Both the position numbers and the translations under genes were made by a program. The notes beneath the pieces were generated by a model. The model was given only the letters and a program-made list of their open reading frames with translations. It was not told where the DNA came from and searched no databases. A stretch of 64,000 nucleotides of DNA from Streptomyces sp. ISL-87 (GTDB taxonomy: Bacteria; Actinomycetota; Actinomycetes; Streptomycetales; Streptomycetaceae). Every line of letters begins with the position of its first letter. The first letter of the stretch is position 1. Below are positions 33,731-42,674 of the stretch, in pieces. The stretch spans positions 52,504 to 116,503 of the forward strand of contig NZ_JAGGOY010000076.1 in the NCBI RefSeq assembly GCF_018614095.1, read 5' to 3'.

Positions 33731-36193
33731 TTGAACAAACACATTCGTATACCGTCCAAGTGGCGGTTCGCGGCCAGGTTCACGGCCGCTGTCGGCCTGA
33801 CGGCCGCGATCGTCACAACCGGGCTCCAGGCCGTCGAGGCCGCACCACCAAAGCTGCCGCCGGTCTCGGCGAAGATGAAGGCGGGATCCGGGAAACGCTG
33901 CGACACCCGCAACGGCCTCCCGACCGCCCCGACGACACCGCCGGACTCCGGGTTCCCCGACAACCCGACCGGGAACCTGTACAAGGACACTGCCCTCCCC
34001 AGGAACTTCGACTTCGACCTTCCGGGACAGGCGTACGACGGCCTTCAGACACCGACAGCCGCCCAGAAGACCGAGGCCCTGTCGAAGGTCCCCGGGGACC
34101 TGGACAAGAACGTCGACGCATGGAAGAAGATCGCCAACGCGTCGGGGAAGCCCGCGGACCGGGCGATGGAGATTTACGCCCGGTACTTCGCGAACAAGGA
34201 GAACCTGGGGTTCAAGCACTGGTTCGACAAGCGGTACATCCGCAACCAGATCAACAACCACAAGGGCTCGGGCTTCGAACGGCAGCTCGTCAAGGACTAC
34301 AAGCTGATCGGCCCGGACTGGCTGTGTGAGGTCACCGTCGAGCTGTTCGACAAGAACGGCGACAAGGTCGGCGAGCGCCGGTACGACGCCTACAACCAGA
34401 AGAGCAAAGAGTTCAACGAGTTCAAGTCGAACTCGAAGCTGACGGCGAAGCAGCTTGCGAATGACCGGGTCGTCGCCAAGTCGATGCCCGACCACAAGTT
34501 CCGCTTCACCGGCGCGAAGCCCTTCACCAAGGGCCAGGTCAAGCAAATCGACGACCTGGAGCGCGACGTCCGCAACATGCGGAACGGGAAGACCGGGCAG
34601 GTGCGCGGAAACCAGCGCATATACAACCCGGTGCCCAAGACCACCCCGATCAAGGGGTATTCGGACCATCAGCGGTGGTTCGCGCCCGCCTGCCAGACCG
34701 GCACAACGCAGCTCGCGGCGGCCGGCGCCAACACGTGCGGCACCCGCGGCCCCGCCAACGACCGGGCCCTGTCCTCCGGGAAGACCCTGGAAGAGGCGAA
34801 GCGCTACCAGCGGGACGCCAACCGCCTCGACCCGAGGGGCACCCTCCCCAGGGGCGGCCCGGGCGGCGTCGACTTCACCACCATGGAACTCCGGTACGTC
34901 GGCGGCCTCGAAAAGGGCAAGGGCATGAGCTACTCCATGCGCGCCGACCAGATGCCCGACCCGGACAACAACCCCGGCTTCGGCGGCGAAGCCCGGATGC
35001 AGCTCTCCTCCGACGCCCTGTTCACCTGGCTCGCCCTGACCCCCGAAAAGTTCTGGGTCAACCTGAACCCGGACCAGCCGGGCAAGGTCATGGACGCCAA
35101 GTTCGGCAAGACCGACGCCGGCCGCGTCCTCCTCGACGCCGACCTGGTCATGAAGCACGACTTCTCCGAGGCCCTGAACCCCGACAAGCATCCCGGGGGC
35201 AAGCTGTACTGGGACACCGCGCCGCGCCGCAACGGCATCCCCTGCTTCCCCGGTACCCGCTTTTGGATTGAGCCCGACGAGGCCAAGGTCCGCGAGCAGG
35301 ACGGCGGGATCTACATCCTCGAATCGCCGATGGACGTCTCCGCCCAGTGGCTGGACGTCGACTACACCGTCCCCGGCTCCACCGAATGCACCGACCTCTC
35401 GGACGCCGAGAAGAAGGCCATCGAACGGTCGGTCAACGCCAACATCGTCCCGGTCATCCGGGAGCGGGTGAACAAGGACCCCAAGTACGCCGAGCTGCGC
35501 GCCGTCTACAACGCCCGCGTCGCCGCCGAGTACATCCGTCAGCAGGACGCCAAGTCCCCGACGGACTTCCACGACATCATCAACTCCAACGACGTCTCGG
35601 CCTGGCCGATCCGCGCTCCGCATGAGGACTGGACCCGTGAAAAGGTCTGGGACAAGTACATGCAGTCCATCAAGGAGGGCATCGAGTGGTTCGAGCTGGA
35701 GTACGGCGGCAAGCTGTATAAGCAGGGCGTCGGCGGCGTCGACTTCTCCAAGCAGCCCAAGCAGAACATCCCCAAGGCCCAGTTCGACGCCCAGGACCGG
35801 GACCTGGACAACACGACCGTCAACTCCGGCAAGTCCGATGACGCCTCCTACCGGGACCTCGACACCCTGTACCTCGGCGCAGGCCCGGCCACAGACGGCA
35901 GCGGCGAGGACCCGGGCGGCGAAGATCCCGGCGACGACCCCACCCCCACCCCGACACCGACCCCGTCGGGCACCGGCAAGCCGACCAACCCCCCGACGAC
36001 CCCGGCCCCGGACCCCACCAACCCCGGCGGCGGTGACAACACGCCGCCCACGCCGGAGGACCCCGACGGCGACCTCGCCGACACCGGCTCCAACACACCG
36101 GTGGGCCTCATCGCCGGTGTCGCCGCTGCCCTCGCAGCGGCCGGCGTCACCCTGACGTGGTGGATGCGGCGCCGCCGCACCGCGCAGGAGTAG
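33731..36193 (+). CDS. Large secreted surface protein with LAxTG sorting signal and possible nuclease-like region
   Basis: 820 residues from TTG 33731. N-terminus 'MNKHIRIPSKWRFAARFTAA' is a signal peptide (cleavage after 'AVEA'). The C-terminus has a Thr-Pro-rich wall spacer, then 'LADTG' (about residue 780), a hydrophobic helix and 'WWMRRRRTAQE', i.e. a class E-type sortase substrate. The ectodomain is charged and without Cys clusters. In its first third, 'ERQLVKDYKLIGPDWLCEV', 'RRYDAYNQ' and 'FNEFKSNSKLTAKQLANDR' follow the E...D...ExK order of PD-(D/E)XK toxin nucleases. Monocistronic with strong terminator. Function unknown; wall-anchored nuclease or toxin-like ectodomain is only a suggestion. 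Confidence 0.85.
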   Translation: MNKHIRIPSKWRFAARFTAAVGLTAAIVTTGLQAVEAAPPKLPPVSAKMKAGSGKRCDTRNGLPTAPTTPPDSGFPDNPTGNLYKDTALPRNFDFDLPGQAYDGLQTPTAAQKTEALSKVPGDLDKNVDAWKKIANASGKPADRAMEIYARYFANKENLGFKHWFDKRYIRNQINNHKGSGFERQLVKDYKLIGPDWLCEVTVELFDKNGDKVGERRYDAYNQKSKEFNEFKSNSKLTAKQLANDRVVAKSMPDHKFRFTGAKPFTKGQVKQIDDLERDVRNMRNGKTGQVRGNQRIYNPVPKTTPIKGYSDHQRWFAPACQTGTTQLAAAGANTCGTRGPANDRALSSGKTLEEAKRYQRDANRLDPRGTLPRGGPGGVDFTTMELRYVGGLEKGKGMSYSMRADQMPDPDNNPGFGGEARMQLSSDALFTWLALTPEKFWVNLNPDQPGKVMDAKFGKTDAGRVLLDADLVMKHDFSEALNPDKHPGGKLYWDTAPRRNGIPCFPGTRFWIEPDEAKVREQDGGIYILESPMDVSAQWLDVDYTVPGSTECTDLSDAEKKAIERSVNANIVPVIRERVNKDPKYAELRAVYNARVAAEYIRQQDAKSPTDFHDIINSNDVSAWPIRAPHEDWTREKVWDKYMQSIKEGIEWFELEYGGKLYKQGVGGVDFSKQPKQNIPKAQFDAQDRDLDNTTVNSGKSDDASYRDLDTLYLGAGPATDGSGEDPGGEDPGDDPTPTPTPTPSGTGKPTNPPTTPAPDPTNPGGGDNTPPTPEDPDGDLADTGSNTPVGLIAGVAAALAAAGVTLTWWMRRRRTAQE

Positions 36194-36220
36194 CCTGACC
36201 AGGCAGTCACGTCTCACAGT

Positions 36221-36261
36221 GAAGGGCTCCACCCGTAAGTACACGCCGGGTGGGGCCCTTC
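36221..36261 (+). terminator. Terminator of the surface protein gene
   Basis: GAAGGGCTCCACCCG (36221-36235) pairs with CGGGTGGGGCCCTTC (36247-36261): 15 bp with a single G-T pair and an 11-base loop, 28 bases after the stop codon. Confidence 0.85.
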
Positions 36262-36360
36262 GCCGTCCCCGCCCAGGATCCAGACGGGCCTCTTACGGTC
36301 ACACGGCGGCCAGCCGATCATCCATACATCCAACGAACCGTAGAGAGGGGGGCCCTCGCG

Positions 36361-36672
36361 TGCCCACACCAACGCGCCGCCCACAGCGCCGACTTACCAC
36401 CTTGAAGGCGACCCTGGTCGCGTTCGTGACGCTTGCCGCGCTCACGGTCCAGACCTCGCCGGCCGCCGCCGACATCTGCGGCAGGCAGGTCGGTGGCGAC
36501 ACCCTCGCCAAGTTGACGATGGTTCATCACTTCAAAACCGCCGCAATTCACTCGATTTCAACGTGGGCCATTCCGCTGGTGGAGCACTTCCGCTGTCGGC
36601 CGGTCCGGTGCTCACGGGCGCAAGAGCTGGTTGCCTACCGCGAAGGCGGCGGACCTTCGGGAAGTCGATGAG
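36361..36672 (+). CDS. Short secreted protein, probably truncated
   Basis: 103 residues from GTG 36361 behind an AGAGAGGGGGG ribosome site. The first 36 residues form a signal peptide ('LKATLVAFVTLAALTVQTSP', cleavage near 'AAADICG'). After 'VGGDTLAKLTMVHHF' the composition changes and the rest looks like out-of-frame sequence, so the original gene was probably cut near base 36525 and fused to unrelated DNA. No family recognised. Confidence 0.45.
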
Positions 36673-36779
36673 CCGCGCGACGCTGCGCGGCGGGCTCGGA
36701 GGCTGCCCTCGAGCCCCGGCCGGACACGGCCGTTCGGTCTCCTCGCGATCGTCACGCAGGACGCGCCTGGTGCTCCGTC

Positions 36780-37561
36780 GGTCCGGCGTGCCGGCCCCCT
36801 CTACGGGGCAGCGCGAGCAGATCCCGTACGGAACGGCCGTGGCGGTGCTGATCGCGTCGCCCGTGGTGGCCCTGCCCCTGTGCGTCAGCGGAGTGGACCT
36901 CCCGCTGACCGGCCTGTGCTGCCTGGCGCTCGCCTTGGCGGCCCGCGGCCGCCCGGCGGCGGCGGGCCTGGCGCTCGCCGTGGTGTGCTCCCTCAAGTGG
37001 ACGGCCTGGCCCGCGATCGCCGTGGCCTTGGCCCTGCTCGGTTGTGTGGCCGGCCGCCGTGCGGCCGTGCGCTGCACGGGCATCGCGGCGGTCGGCACGA
37101 CCCTGCTGATCGTGCCCAGCGCACTGCTCTCGCCCGCCGCCATGGTGGAGCAGGTACTGGCCTTCCCGACCGGACGCGGCAACTTGCCGACGCCGGCCGC
37201 CAGTCCGCTGCCCGGCCGGCTGCTGGCCGATCTGGGTCCGGCCGGCTGGTACGCGGCCGTAGGTCTGCTGGTCTGCGGGGCGCTCGCCGTTGCCCTTTAC
37301 CTCGTGCGGCTCCCGCCCGCTCATCTGCGGGCCGCGGCCGACCGGCTCGCGATCGGCTTGTTGGTGGCCTTCACCCTGGCGCCCGCCGGACGCTTCGGCT
37401 ATCTCGCACTGCCCCTCGTACTGATGGGGTGGGCCAGGTTGGTCGACGCTCGTGAACCGCTTCCCAGCCTGCCGGTACGCGGAGCACGGCCGGACGGCAT
37501 GGCCCTCGTGGTCCCGTCCCGACACTCGTACGCCCACGCCGGTACAGGAGGAGAACAATGA
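36780..37561 (+). pseudogene. C-terminal part of a polytopic membrane glycosyltransferase (GT87/DUF2029-like)
   Basis: The frame ending at 37561 encodes six or so hydrophobic helices ('VAVLIASPVVALPLCVSGV', 'AGLALAVVCSLKWTAWPA', 'GTTLLIVPSALLSPAAMV', 'LAIGLLVAFTLAPAGRFGY'). 'LALAVVCSLKWTAWPAI' resembles the conserved Lys-containing helix of mannosyltransferase-like GT87 proteins. The N-terminal two thirds are missing; upstream in-frame sequence is Arg-rich nonsense. The stop overlaps the start of the next gene (ATGA). Confidence 0.55.
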
Positions 37562-37960
37562 CCGGCCAGTCCTCGGCCCAACCGCTGCACTCTGCCGACG
37601 GCCTCCGCCCGACGCACCGGGCAAACAGCCGAACCGCCAACCAGGAGGGCAGCCGGACCGACAACCGGCCCGGCAAGTGCGCCACGGGCGTGGCCGCCGC
37701 CCTGCACTGGGCGGCATCGCGCTACTCCTTCGTGGAGGAAGAGGTCGCCGGACTCGACGAGTTCGTCGCCCCCGGCGATGTCTGCCTGGACATCGGCGCC
37801 GAATACGGCCTCTACACATGGACGCTGGCCGCCCTGGCCGGGCCCTCGGGGGGCGTGCACAGCGTCGAGCCCCTGCCCGGCCCGGCTCGCTGGCTGGCTG
37901 CGCACCGCCGCCCGCCTGCTGGGCTGCCGCAACGTCACACCCCAAGTGGGCTGGTCGCGG
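37558..37960 (+). pseudogene. FkbM-type methyltransferase, cut off by an IS1380 element
   Basis: ATG 37558 behind GGAGGAG, translationally coupled to the preceding gene. After a disordered N-terminus it enters a SAM-binding fold: 'YSFVEEEVAGLDEFVAPGDV', 'CLDIGAEYGLYTWTLAALAG' (motif I) and 'VHSVEPLPGPARWL' (acidic end of strand 2). Then the frame shifts ('TAARLLGCRNVTPQVGW' in another frame) and the sequence runs into the IS1380 3' flank. Truncated, non-functional. Confidence 0.65.
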
Positions 37961-38054
37961 GTAGGCCAGTGGCCCGGCTGTCGCGTCGGGTGGGCACCGG
38001 GTTCCACGGCTCCGGTGGGGTGATCAGGCTTGTTGGGACGGGTAAGTCTGCTGG

Positions 38055-39449
38055 TCAGCCTGGGTTCGGGAGAGCGTCAAGTCGCTGGATCGCGGTGGTG
38101 ATCACGTCGGTCCAGGGCCAGTGACGGGCGAACCGGAGGTGTCGGCGGCGGGCGGTGGTGACGAGCTGGGCGGCGGCGGAAAAGAGTCGTAGCCGGAGCC
38201 GGCGGGGTTCCCAGAGGCGGGGTTTGCCGGTCAGGGCGAGCATAGGCAGCCAGGCCAGCAGGTCGAGTGCGAGCTGGACGATCTCCAGCCAGATCTGATT
38301 CTGGGCACTCTCGTGTAGAGGCAGGTTGCGCAGGCCGGTGGCGCGGGCGGCCCGGATGCGGTCCTCGGCCCGTGCTCGCTGGCGGTGTCGCATTTCGAGT
38401 GCGGCGATCGGAGCATCGGTGGTGTTGGTGGCGAACGCGGTGAGCCGCAGTCCGTCGGCGTCGGTGATCCGCAACTGGGCGCCGGGGTGCGGTCGTTCCT
38501 TGCGGACGATCAGCCGCATCCCCTTCGGCCAGCCCTTCAGGCAGTCGCCGTCCAACTCGGCCACCCAGGCGCCGTCGCGGATCTCACCGCCCGGCTCGAT
38601 CGCGGGCGTCCAGGCCGGGGCAGGCACCTTCAGCACGGCTTGGTGGATGGAGTCGGTGATGGTCATGCCGACCGAGTACGACAGCCACCGGCCCCGCTTC
38701 GCGAGCCAGGTCACGAACTCGTGGGTCCCGCCAGCGGAGTCGGTACGAATGAGTGTGCTCCGTCCGCGCCGGTGACGTTTCGGGAGTTGGGCCAGGGCGA
38801 CTTGGGTCACGGTGATGTGGTCGGCGGCGGTGTTGCTGCCCGCGTTCCCGGGCCGCAGCAGGGCTGCCACCGGCTCTCCGGTGCCGCCGGGGCCGTGGTC
38901 GACGAAGGCCAGCGGATGGTGCCCATAGGTCTTCTTCCAGGTCGCGGCGGCGTCCTGCTTGTCGGAGTGGGCCAGCACCAGCACTCCGTCCAGGTCCACG
39001 ACCACGTGCCCGCCGACGTCGGGCGCCGCCTTCCCGGCCAGCTTCCAGACGTGTTCGCGCACTTCGGACCGGGCGGACCGGATCGCGGTCAGGACCTTCG
39101 GGCCGGCCGCGGCGAGGGTGTCGATGAGCCGGGAGACGGTCGGGTCAGAGGCCACCGGCCCGAACACGCCCGGCTCCGCCCGCAGCATCCCGGCGTCGGC
39201 CAGGCAGTCCCCGCCGAGTGCGACCGCCAGGGCCACGTCCAGAAGGATCTTTCCTGGATCGTGCACCGCCCGGGCCTTCCGCCACGATGCGAGCGCGGCC
39301 GATATCGCGGTGTCCAGGCCGGTCTTGCGGACGGCCTCGACCAGGAGTATGCCCCCTGCCTGGGAGACCACCCCACGGCCGGCACCCTCAACGCGGACAC
39401 GCGGGTACGACCCGATACGCTTCTTCACCTGAGAAGTGCTTCTTTCCAC
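38055..39449 (-). CDS. IS1380-family transposase (copy a, full length)
   Basis: 464 residues, intact frame. DDE transposase of the IS1380 family: N-terminal 'KKRIGSYPRVRVEGAGRGV', first Asp in 'GHVVVDLDGVLVLAHSDK', 'STLIRTDSAGGTHEFVTW' (second Asp), and late 'RHRQRARAEDRIRAARATGL' with the 'NLPLHESAQNQIWLEIV' block around the Glu. It interrupts the FkbM-type gene on its left. Its right (5') end runs into the IS4 element at 39495 and, beyond that, the 3' half of an IS5 transposase gene. Confidence 0.92.
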   Translation of the reverse strand: MERSTSQVKKRIGSYPRVRVEGAGRGVVSQAGGILLVEAVRKTGLDTAISAALASWRKARAVHDPGKILLDVALAVALGGDCLADAGMLRAEPGVFGPVASDPTVSRLIDTLAAAGPKVLTAIRSARSEVREHVWKLAGKAAPDVGGHVVVDLDGVLVLAHSDKQDAAATWKKTYGHHPLAFVDHGPGGTGEPVAALLRPGNAGSNTAADHITVTQVALAQLPKRHRRGRSTLIRTDSAGGTHEFVTWLAKRGRWLSYSVGMTITDSIHQAVLKVPAPAWTPAIEPGGEIRDGAWVAELDGDCLKGWPKGMRLIVRKERPHPGAQLRITDADGLRLTAFATNTTDAPIAALEMRHRQRARAEDRIRAARATGLRNLPLHESAQNQIWLEIVQLALDLLAWLPMLALTGKPRLWEPRRLRLRLFSAAAQLVTTARRRHLRFARHWPWTDVITTAIQRLDALPNPG

Positions 39450-39484
39450 GGCACGATCTGGACCCTCGACAAGTCCTATCGCTG

Positions 39485-39494
39485 CAGGTCAGGA
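39485..39494 (+). repeat. Left target-site duplication of the IS4 element
   Basis: CAGGTCAGGA, repeated at 41233-41242 on the other side of the element. Ten bases fits the IS4 family. Confidence 0.85.
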
Positions 39495-41232
39495 CAATGC
39501 CGGTGAGTTAGCGCGTTGGTGCAGGTCAGGTGGAGTGCTTGGTGACTTTGAGTGTGTAGTGGACGTTACTGGGAGTGCGGGGCTGGTCGCGTTTTCTGAC
39601 CTCGAAGGTGTTCTTGGACGGCTTCTTGATGCGTTGGAACTGTCGGTGGCGGCGGGTCGGGAGGAGGGCGGCCAGGAGCTCGGTGATGACCTCGTGGCGT
39701 GCGGCGTCCAACACGGTCGCGTCGGCTGCGGCTTGAGCGGCGACGGCCAGCCGGGCGAGCTGCACTGTGACGGTGAAGGAGATCCGGTCGGGATCGGTGC
39801 CGCCGTGCTCTGCCGCGCGCGTCTGCAGTGCGCACAGTGCCTGGTAGACGGTGAGGAGGGCGTAGATCTCCTGGCAGATCAGCTCGGGCGCCTTGGAGCG
39901 CAGGATGAATCCGGCGCCGCGCAGGCGGTTCTTCAGTTCCGCGAACCCGTTTTCGATCTCCCACCGCTGATGGTAGGCCGTCGCCAGCTGACGGGCCGGG
40001 GCCAGCTTGGGATCCAGCAGGCTGGTGACCAGCCGGAATGTCTCGGTGCGGGGCAGGCCGACCGGTGGGTGGATGGTCACGGTGTATTCGATGATCCGCA
40101 CCAGGTGTCCCCGGGGAGGCTCGTGCAGGGTGCGTCCGGCCGCGCGGGCCTGACCGTGGCGGATGTTCTCCGCGGGCGTTCTCATGATGGACAGGTAGGA
40201 GCCGTCGGACAGCACTCTCAGCGGCACGAAGACCAGGTTCTTCTTGATCCGCCAGGCCAGGTGGGCGCCGGTGGCGCGGGCCAGGCCCCACAGTTCGTAC
40301 CCGGCGAAGTTGCGGTCGGCCAGCAGCAGCATGTCCGGTCGCAGGGAGGCCAACAGCCGGCGGGCGAGCTTGTGCTCGCTGAACTTGGCCACCGCGTCGA
40401 AGGCCGCATCGACCAGGGCATGGGTGCCGCATTCGGTCAGAGCCATCAGGCGGACCTGCGGGTGTCCGCTCTGGTTGACACCGCCCTTGCCGGTGAAGCC
40501 GAACTCAGCTGCGTTCGCAGGGGTGTCGGGGACATCCAGCGCGGTGCCGTCCCAGGCGACCAGCCGCAGCCCGAAGGCGAACGCGCCTGGAGTGAGGGGT
40601 GTGGCCAGCGTGCCGCACCGCCGCTCGAACAGCGCCTGCAACGGTTTGTCGCCCAGCCGCTGCCGGGCGCGGGTCAGGGCCGAGCTGGTGGGCAGGCGCT
40701 GCACGCACAGGCCCGGCAGGTGCCGCAGCTTCTCGGTCAGCGTGCGCAGGACCGACCGGTATCCCGGCGGACCGGCACTGCCGGAGCTGCTGAACAGGCA
40801 TAACGCCAGGACGAAGTAGACCACCGCCCGGGCCGGCAGCAACCGGCGGCGACGCTCGCTGCAGCCGGTCAACTCCACGACCTCGTCCACCAGCCCAGGG
40901 CTGATCTCCTCGGTCAACACGCCGAGCCGGACGCGCTCGCCAAAGCGCTGGTCCGAGGGTGCCACCAGCCCGTTCAACGGGGCCTGGCTGCCCTCGGCGA
41001 TGGCAGACGGCATGCGGACGATGGCACACTGAGCACCCAACGGAGTTCCCTCACGGACAGTCGGATCTTGGTCGATCTTCTGTCCTACCGGGAACTCCGT
41101 TGCCGTGTCCCGGCTCTCGCCGACACATCACCAGAAGTGACGGATCACGCAACGTCACCAGGGGATATTCCCGCCGAAACCCCACACCATCACGTGCCTG
41201 ACCTGCACGGACTCGCTAACTCACCGGCATTG
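39495..41232. mobile_element. Complete IS4-family insertion sequence
   Basis: 1738 bp bounded by perfect 19-bp inverted repeats, CAATGCCGGTGAGTTAGCG at 39495-39513 and its complement at 41214-41232, and by a 10-bp direct repeat outside. One transposase gene fills it. Intact ends, intact frame and perfect target duplication indicate a recent insertion. It landed in the 5' flank of IS1380 copy a. Confidence 0.93.
39526..41040 (-). CDS. IS4-family transposase
   Basis: 504 residues. DDE transposase: 'LRLVAWDGTALDVPDTPANA' (first Asp), 'PDMLLLADRNFAGYELW' (second Asp, with the DxN motif) and 'YHQRWEIENGFAELKNRLRG' (Y-(2)-R-(3)-E-(6)-K signature, catalytic Glu). N-terminal 'LVDEVVELTGCSERRRRLLP' is the usual DUF4372-like/helix-turn-helix part. 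The frame is uninterrupted and lies wholly within the inverted repeats, so the element is probably active. Confidence 0.95.
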   Translation of the reverse strand: MGAQCAIVRMPSAIAEGSQAPLNGLVAPSDQRFGERVRLGVLTEEISPGLVDEVVELTGCSERRRRLLPARAVVYFVLALCLFSSSGSAGPPGYRSVLRTLTEKLRHLPGLCVQRLPTSSALTRARQRLGDKPLQALFERRCGTLATPLTPGAFAFGLRLVAWDGTALDVPDTPANAAEFGFTGKGGVNQSGHPQVRLMALTECGTHALVDAAFDAVAKFSEHKLARRLLASLRPDMLLLADRNFAGYELWGLARATGAHLAWRIKKNLVFVPLRVLSDGSYLSIMRTPAENIRHGQARAAGRTLHEPPRGHLVRIIEYTVTIHPPVGLPRTETFRLVTSLLDPKLAPARQLATAYHQRWEIENGFAELKNRLRGAGFILRSKAPELICQEIYALLTVYQALCALQTRAAEHGGTDPDRISFTVTVQLARLAVAAQAAADATVLDAARHEVITELLAALLPTRRHRQFQRIKKPSKNTFEVRKRDQPRTPSNVHYTLKVTKHST

Positions 41233-41242
41233 CAGGTCAGGA
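41233..41242 (+). repeat. Right target-site duplication of the IS4 element
   Basis: CAGGTCAGGA, partner of 39485-39494. Confidence 0.85.
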
Positions 41243-41252
41243 GCACTTCTCG

Positions 41253-41661
41253 CGTTTTCTAATCACCGACCGGAACGGGCTGCCGATCTCGCTGGGGATC
41301 TCGGGCGCCAACCTGCATGACAGCCTCGGCCTTGAACCGCTCGTGCGCGGTATCCCGCCCATCCGGTCCCGCCGCGGCCCTCGCAGACGAAAGCCGGCGA
41401 AGCTACACGCCGACAAGGGCTACGACTATCCCCACCTGCGCAGATGGCTACGCAAACGCGGCATCCGCCACCGCATCGCACGCAAAGGAATCGAGCCCTC
41501 CGAACGGCTCGGCCAACACCGCTGGGTCGTGGAGAGAACCGTGTCCTGGCTCGCCGGCTGCCGCCGCCTCCACCGACGTTACGAGCGCAAGGCCGAACAC
41601 CTTCCTCGCCTTCGTCGGCATAGCCGCAGCCCTCATCTGCCACCGCCGCCTCACCAAATAA
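41253..41661 (+). pseudogene. 3' half of an IS5-family transposase gene, frameshifted
   Basis: Begins abruptly at CTAATCACCGACCGG ('LITDRNGLPISLGISGANLH'), continues 'LEPLVRGIPPIRSRRGPRRR', 'KLHADKGYDYPHLRRWLRKR' (Asp) and 'RWVVERTVSWLAGCRRLHRR' (Glu), then needs a frame change after 'YERKAEH' to read 'FLAFVGIAAALICHRRLTK' and stop. The missing 5' half is exactly what is found at 48546-48959, 7.3 kb further right, ending in CACCTAA, so the two halves overlap by CTAA. Confidence 0.85.
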
Positions 41662-42012
41662 AACGGTGTCTAATGCCGCGACGCCCGGATGAACGACGGC
41701 CGCTGGAGAGCGCGTCCCCAACCTTGCCATGCCTCACCGCCCTACTGGTGGCAGCAGTCCCGGTAGACCCTGAAAGATAGAGAACAAGTCAAGTAGGAGC
41801 GCAAAGATCAAGTCATCTGTCACAGCGCCTACCGGAGGGAAGGGTGAGATCATTTCCATAAATTCGGGCAAAAAGTGGACAGTGCGCACCAAGCCGGGTC
41901 CACGAACCAGCCAAAGTAATTTTCGGCGACGTTCAATGTGATTGACTGCCGCCATTCCGTCATGGAGGATCTTTCCGAAACTCCCACGGGAGGGGTTGAA
42001 GAGGGGGATATC
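41662..42012. other. 351-bp interval upstream of the lactococcin-972-like gene
   Basis: No convincing gene. AT content rises towards the right, unlike Streptomyces core DNA, and continues into the downstream gene; the promoter for that gene should be here. No clear consensus seen. Confidence 0.4.
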
Positions 42013-42513
42013 GTGAAGAAATTCGGAAGATCAATAACTTTCGGCATCGTGAGCGTCGCGCTCGCGGTTTGTAGCTTTGCCACCCCGGCAGCTGCTTCCA
42101 GCCCTCAGAGTGACATTGCCACGGGTAATGCCAGGATTGAAGCCACCGACGGTCTCGCGGCCGGGCAGCCCGTAATCCACACACGCGGCGACGGGGTGAA
42201 GTCGCCCGCAGAGCTGGGTAACCCCTCTGAGTGGGGTGTGGTAAAGATCGAAATCAACGATTCGTCTGTTCAGCCGCTGGCAAACACCTGCAAGCAAGTC
42301 ACTCATGGCACATGGTGCTACGGATGGCAGTCGGCGGGCACGGATGGCAAGAAGTGCTATTCGAACTACATCGCGGACACGGGCCACACCACTACGGTGA
42401 GGGTTCGAAACATCGACTACTCCAGTGGCTGGGTGCCGAAGGGCGAGACTTCCTACGCTAATGTAACTATTGGCCTGGCGTACACTTGCTACGCCTACTA
42501 TAACAACGTTTAA
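42013..42513 (+). CDS. Secreted lactococcin-972-like bacteriocin-type protein
   Basis: 166 residues from GTG 42013, placed six bases after GAGGGGG. Signal peptide 'GIVSVALAVCSFATPAAAS' (mature from about residue 30). The C-terminal half, 'THGTWCYGWQSAGTDGKKCY', 'SNYIADTGHTTTVRVRN' and 'SSGWVPKGETSYANVTIG', follows the order of lactococcin 972 family proteins: Trp-Tyr-Gly start, YSNY, Ser/His-rich middle, 'GW...SYA' end. Mature region has four Cys. The usual immunity/ABC partner is not directly adjacent; a membrane protein follows. Codon usage is lower in GC than the genome, suggesting recent transfer. Bacteriocin activity is inference. Confidence 0.7.
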   Translation: MKKFGRSITFGIVSVALAVCSFATPAAASSPQSDIATGNARIEATDGLAAGQPVIHTRGDGVKSPAELGNPSEWGVVKIEINDSSVQPLANTCKQVTHGTWCYGWQSAGTDGKKCYSNYIADTGHTTTVRVRNIDYSSGWVPKGETSYANVTIGLAYTCYAYYNNV

Positions 42514-42571
42514 ACGCGACCCCCGAATTGCGGGGTGAATTCCTGCTATTCGGGGTGGACTGGTGTGCGAC

Positions 42572-42605
42572 CCTGGGTCCACGCGGGCAACCGTGTGGAC
42601 CCAGG
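42572..42605 (+). terminator. Terminator hairpin after the lactococcin-972-like gene
   Basis: CCTGGGTCCAC (42572-42582) pairs perfectly with GTGGACCCAGG (42595-42605), 12-base loop, 59 bases after the stop. A smaller hairpin (ACCCC/GGGGT) precedes it. Confidence 0.75.
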
Positions 42606-42674
42606 GCTGCACTCTCCGCTTAGGTTTAAAATGGACGGGGAAGAGAAATCGGGAACTTTCCGGGCGCTCGTGCT

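Noticed and set aside
33698..36244. Minus-strand 848-codon frame opposite the sortase substrate
   Set aside because: Antisense shadow; the plus-strand frame has signal peptide, LADTG anchor, ribosome site and terminator.
42554..42640. Riboswitch-like structure upstream of the 192-residue membrane protein
   Set aside because: The strong hairpin is simple and follows a stop codon, so terminator is the more economical reading.
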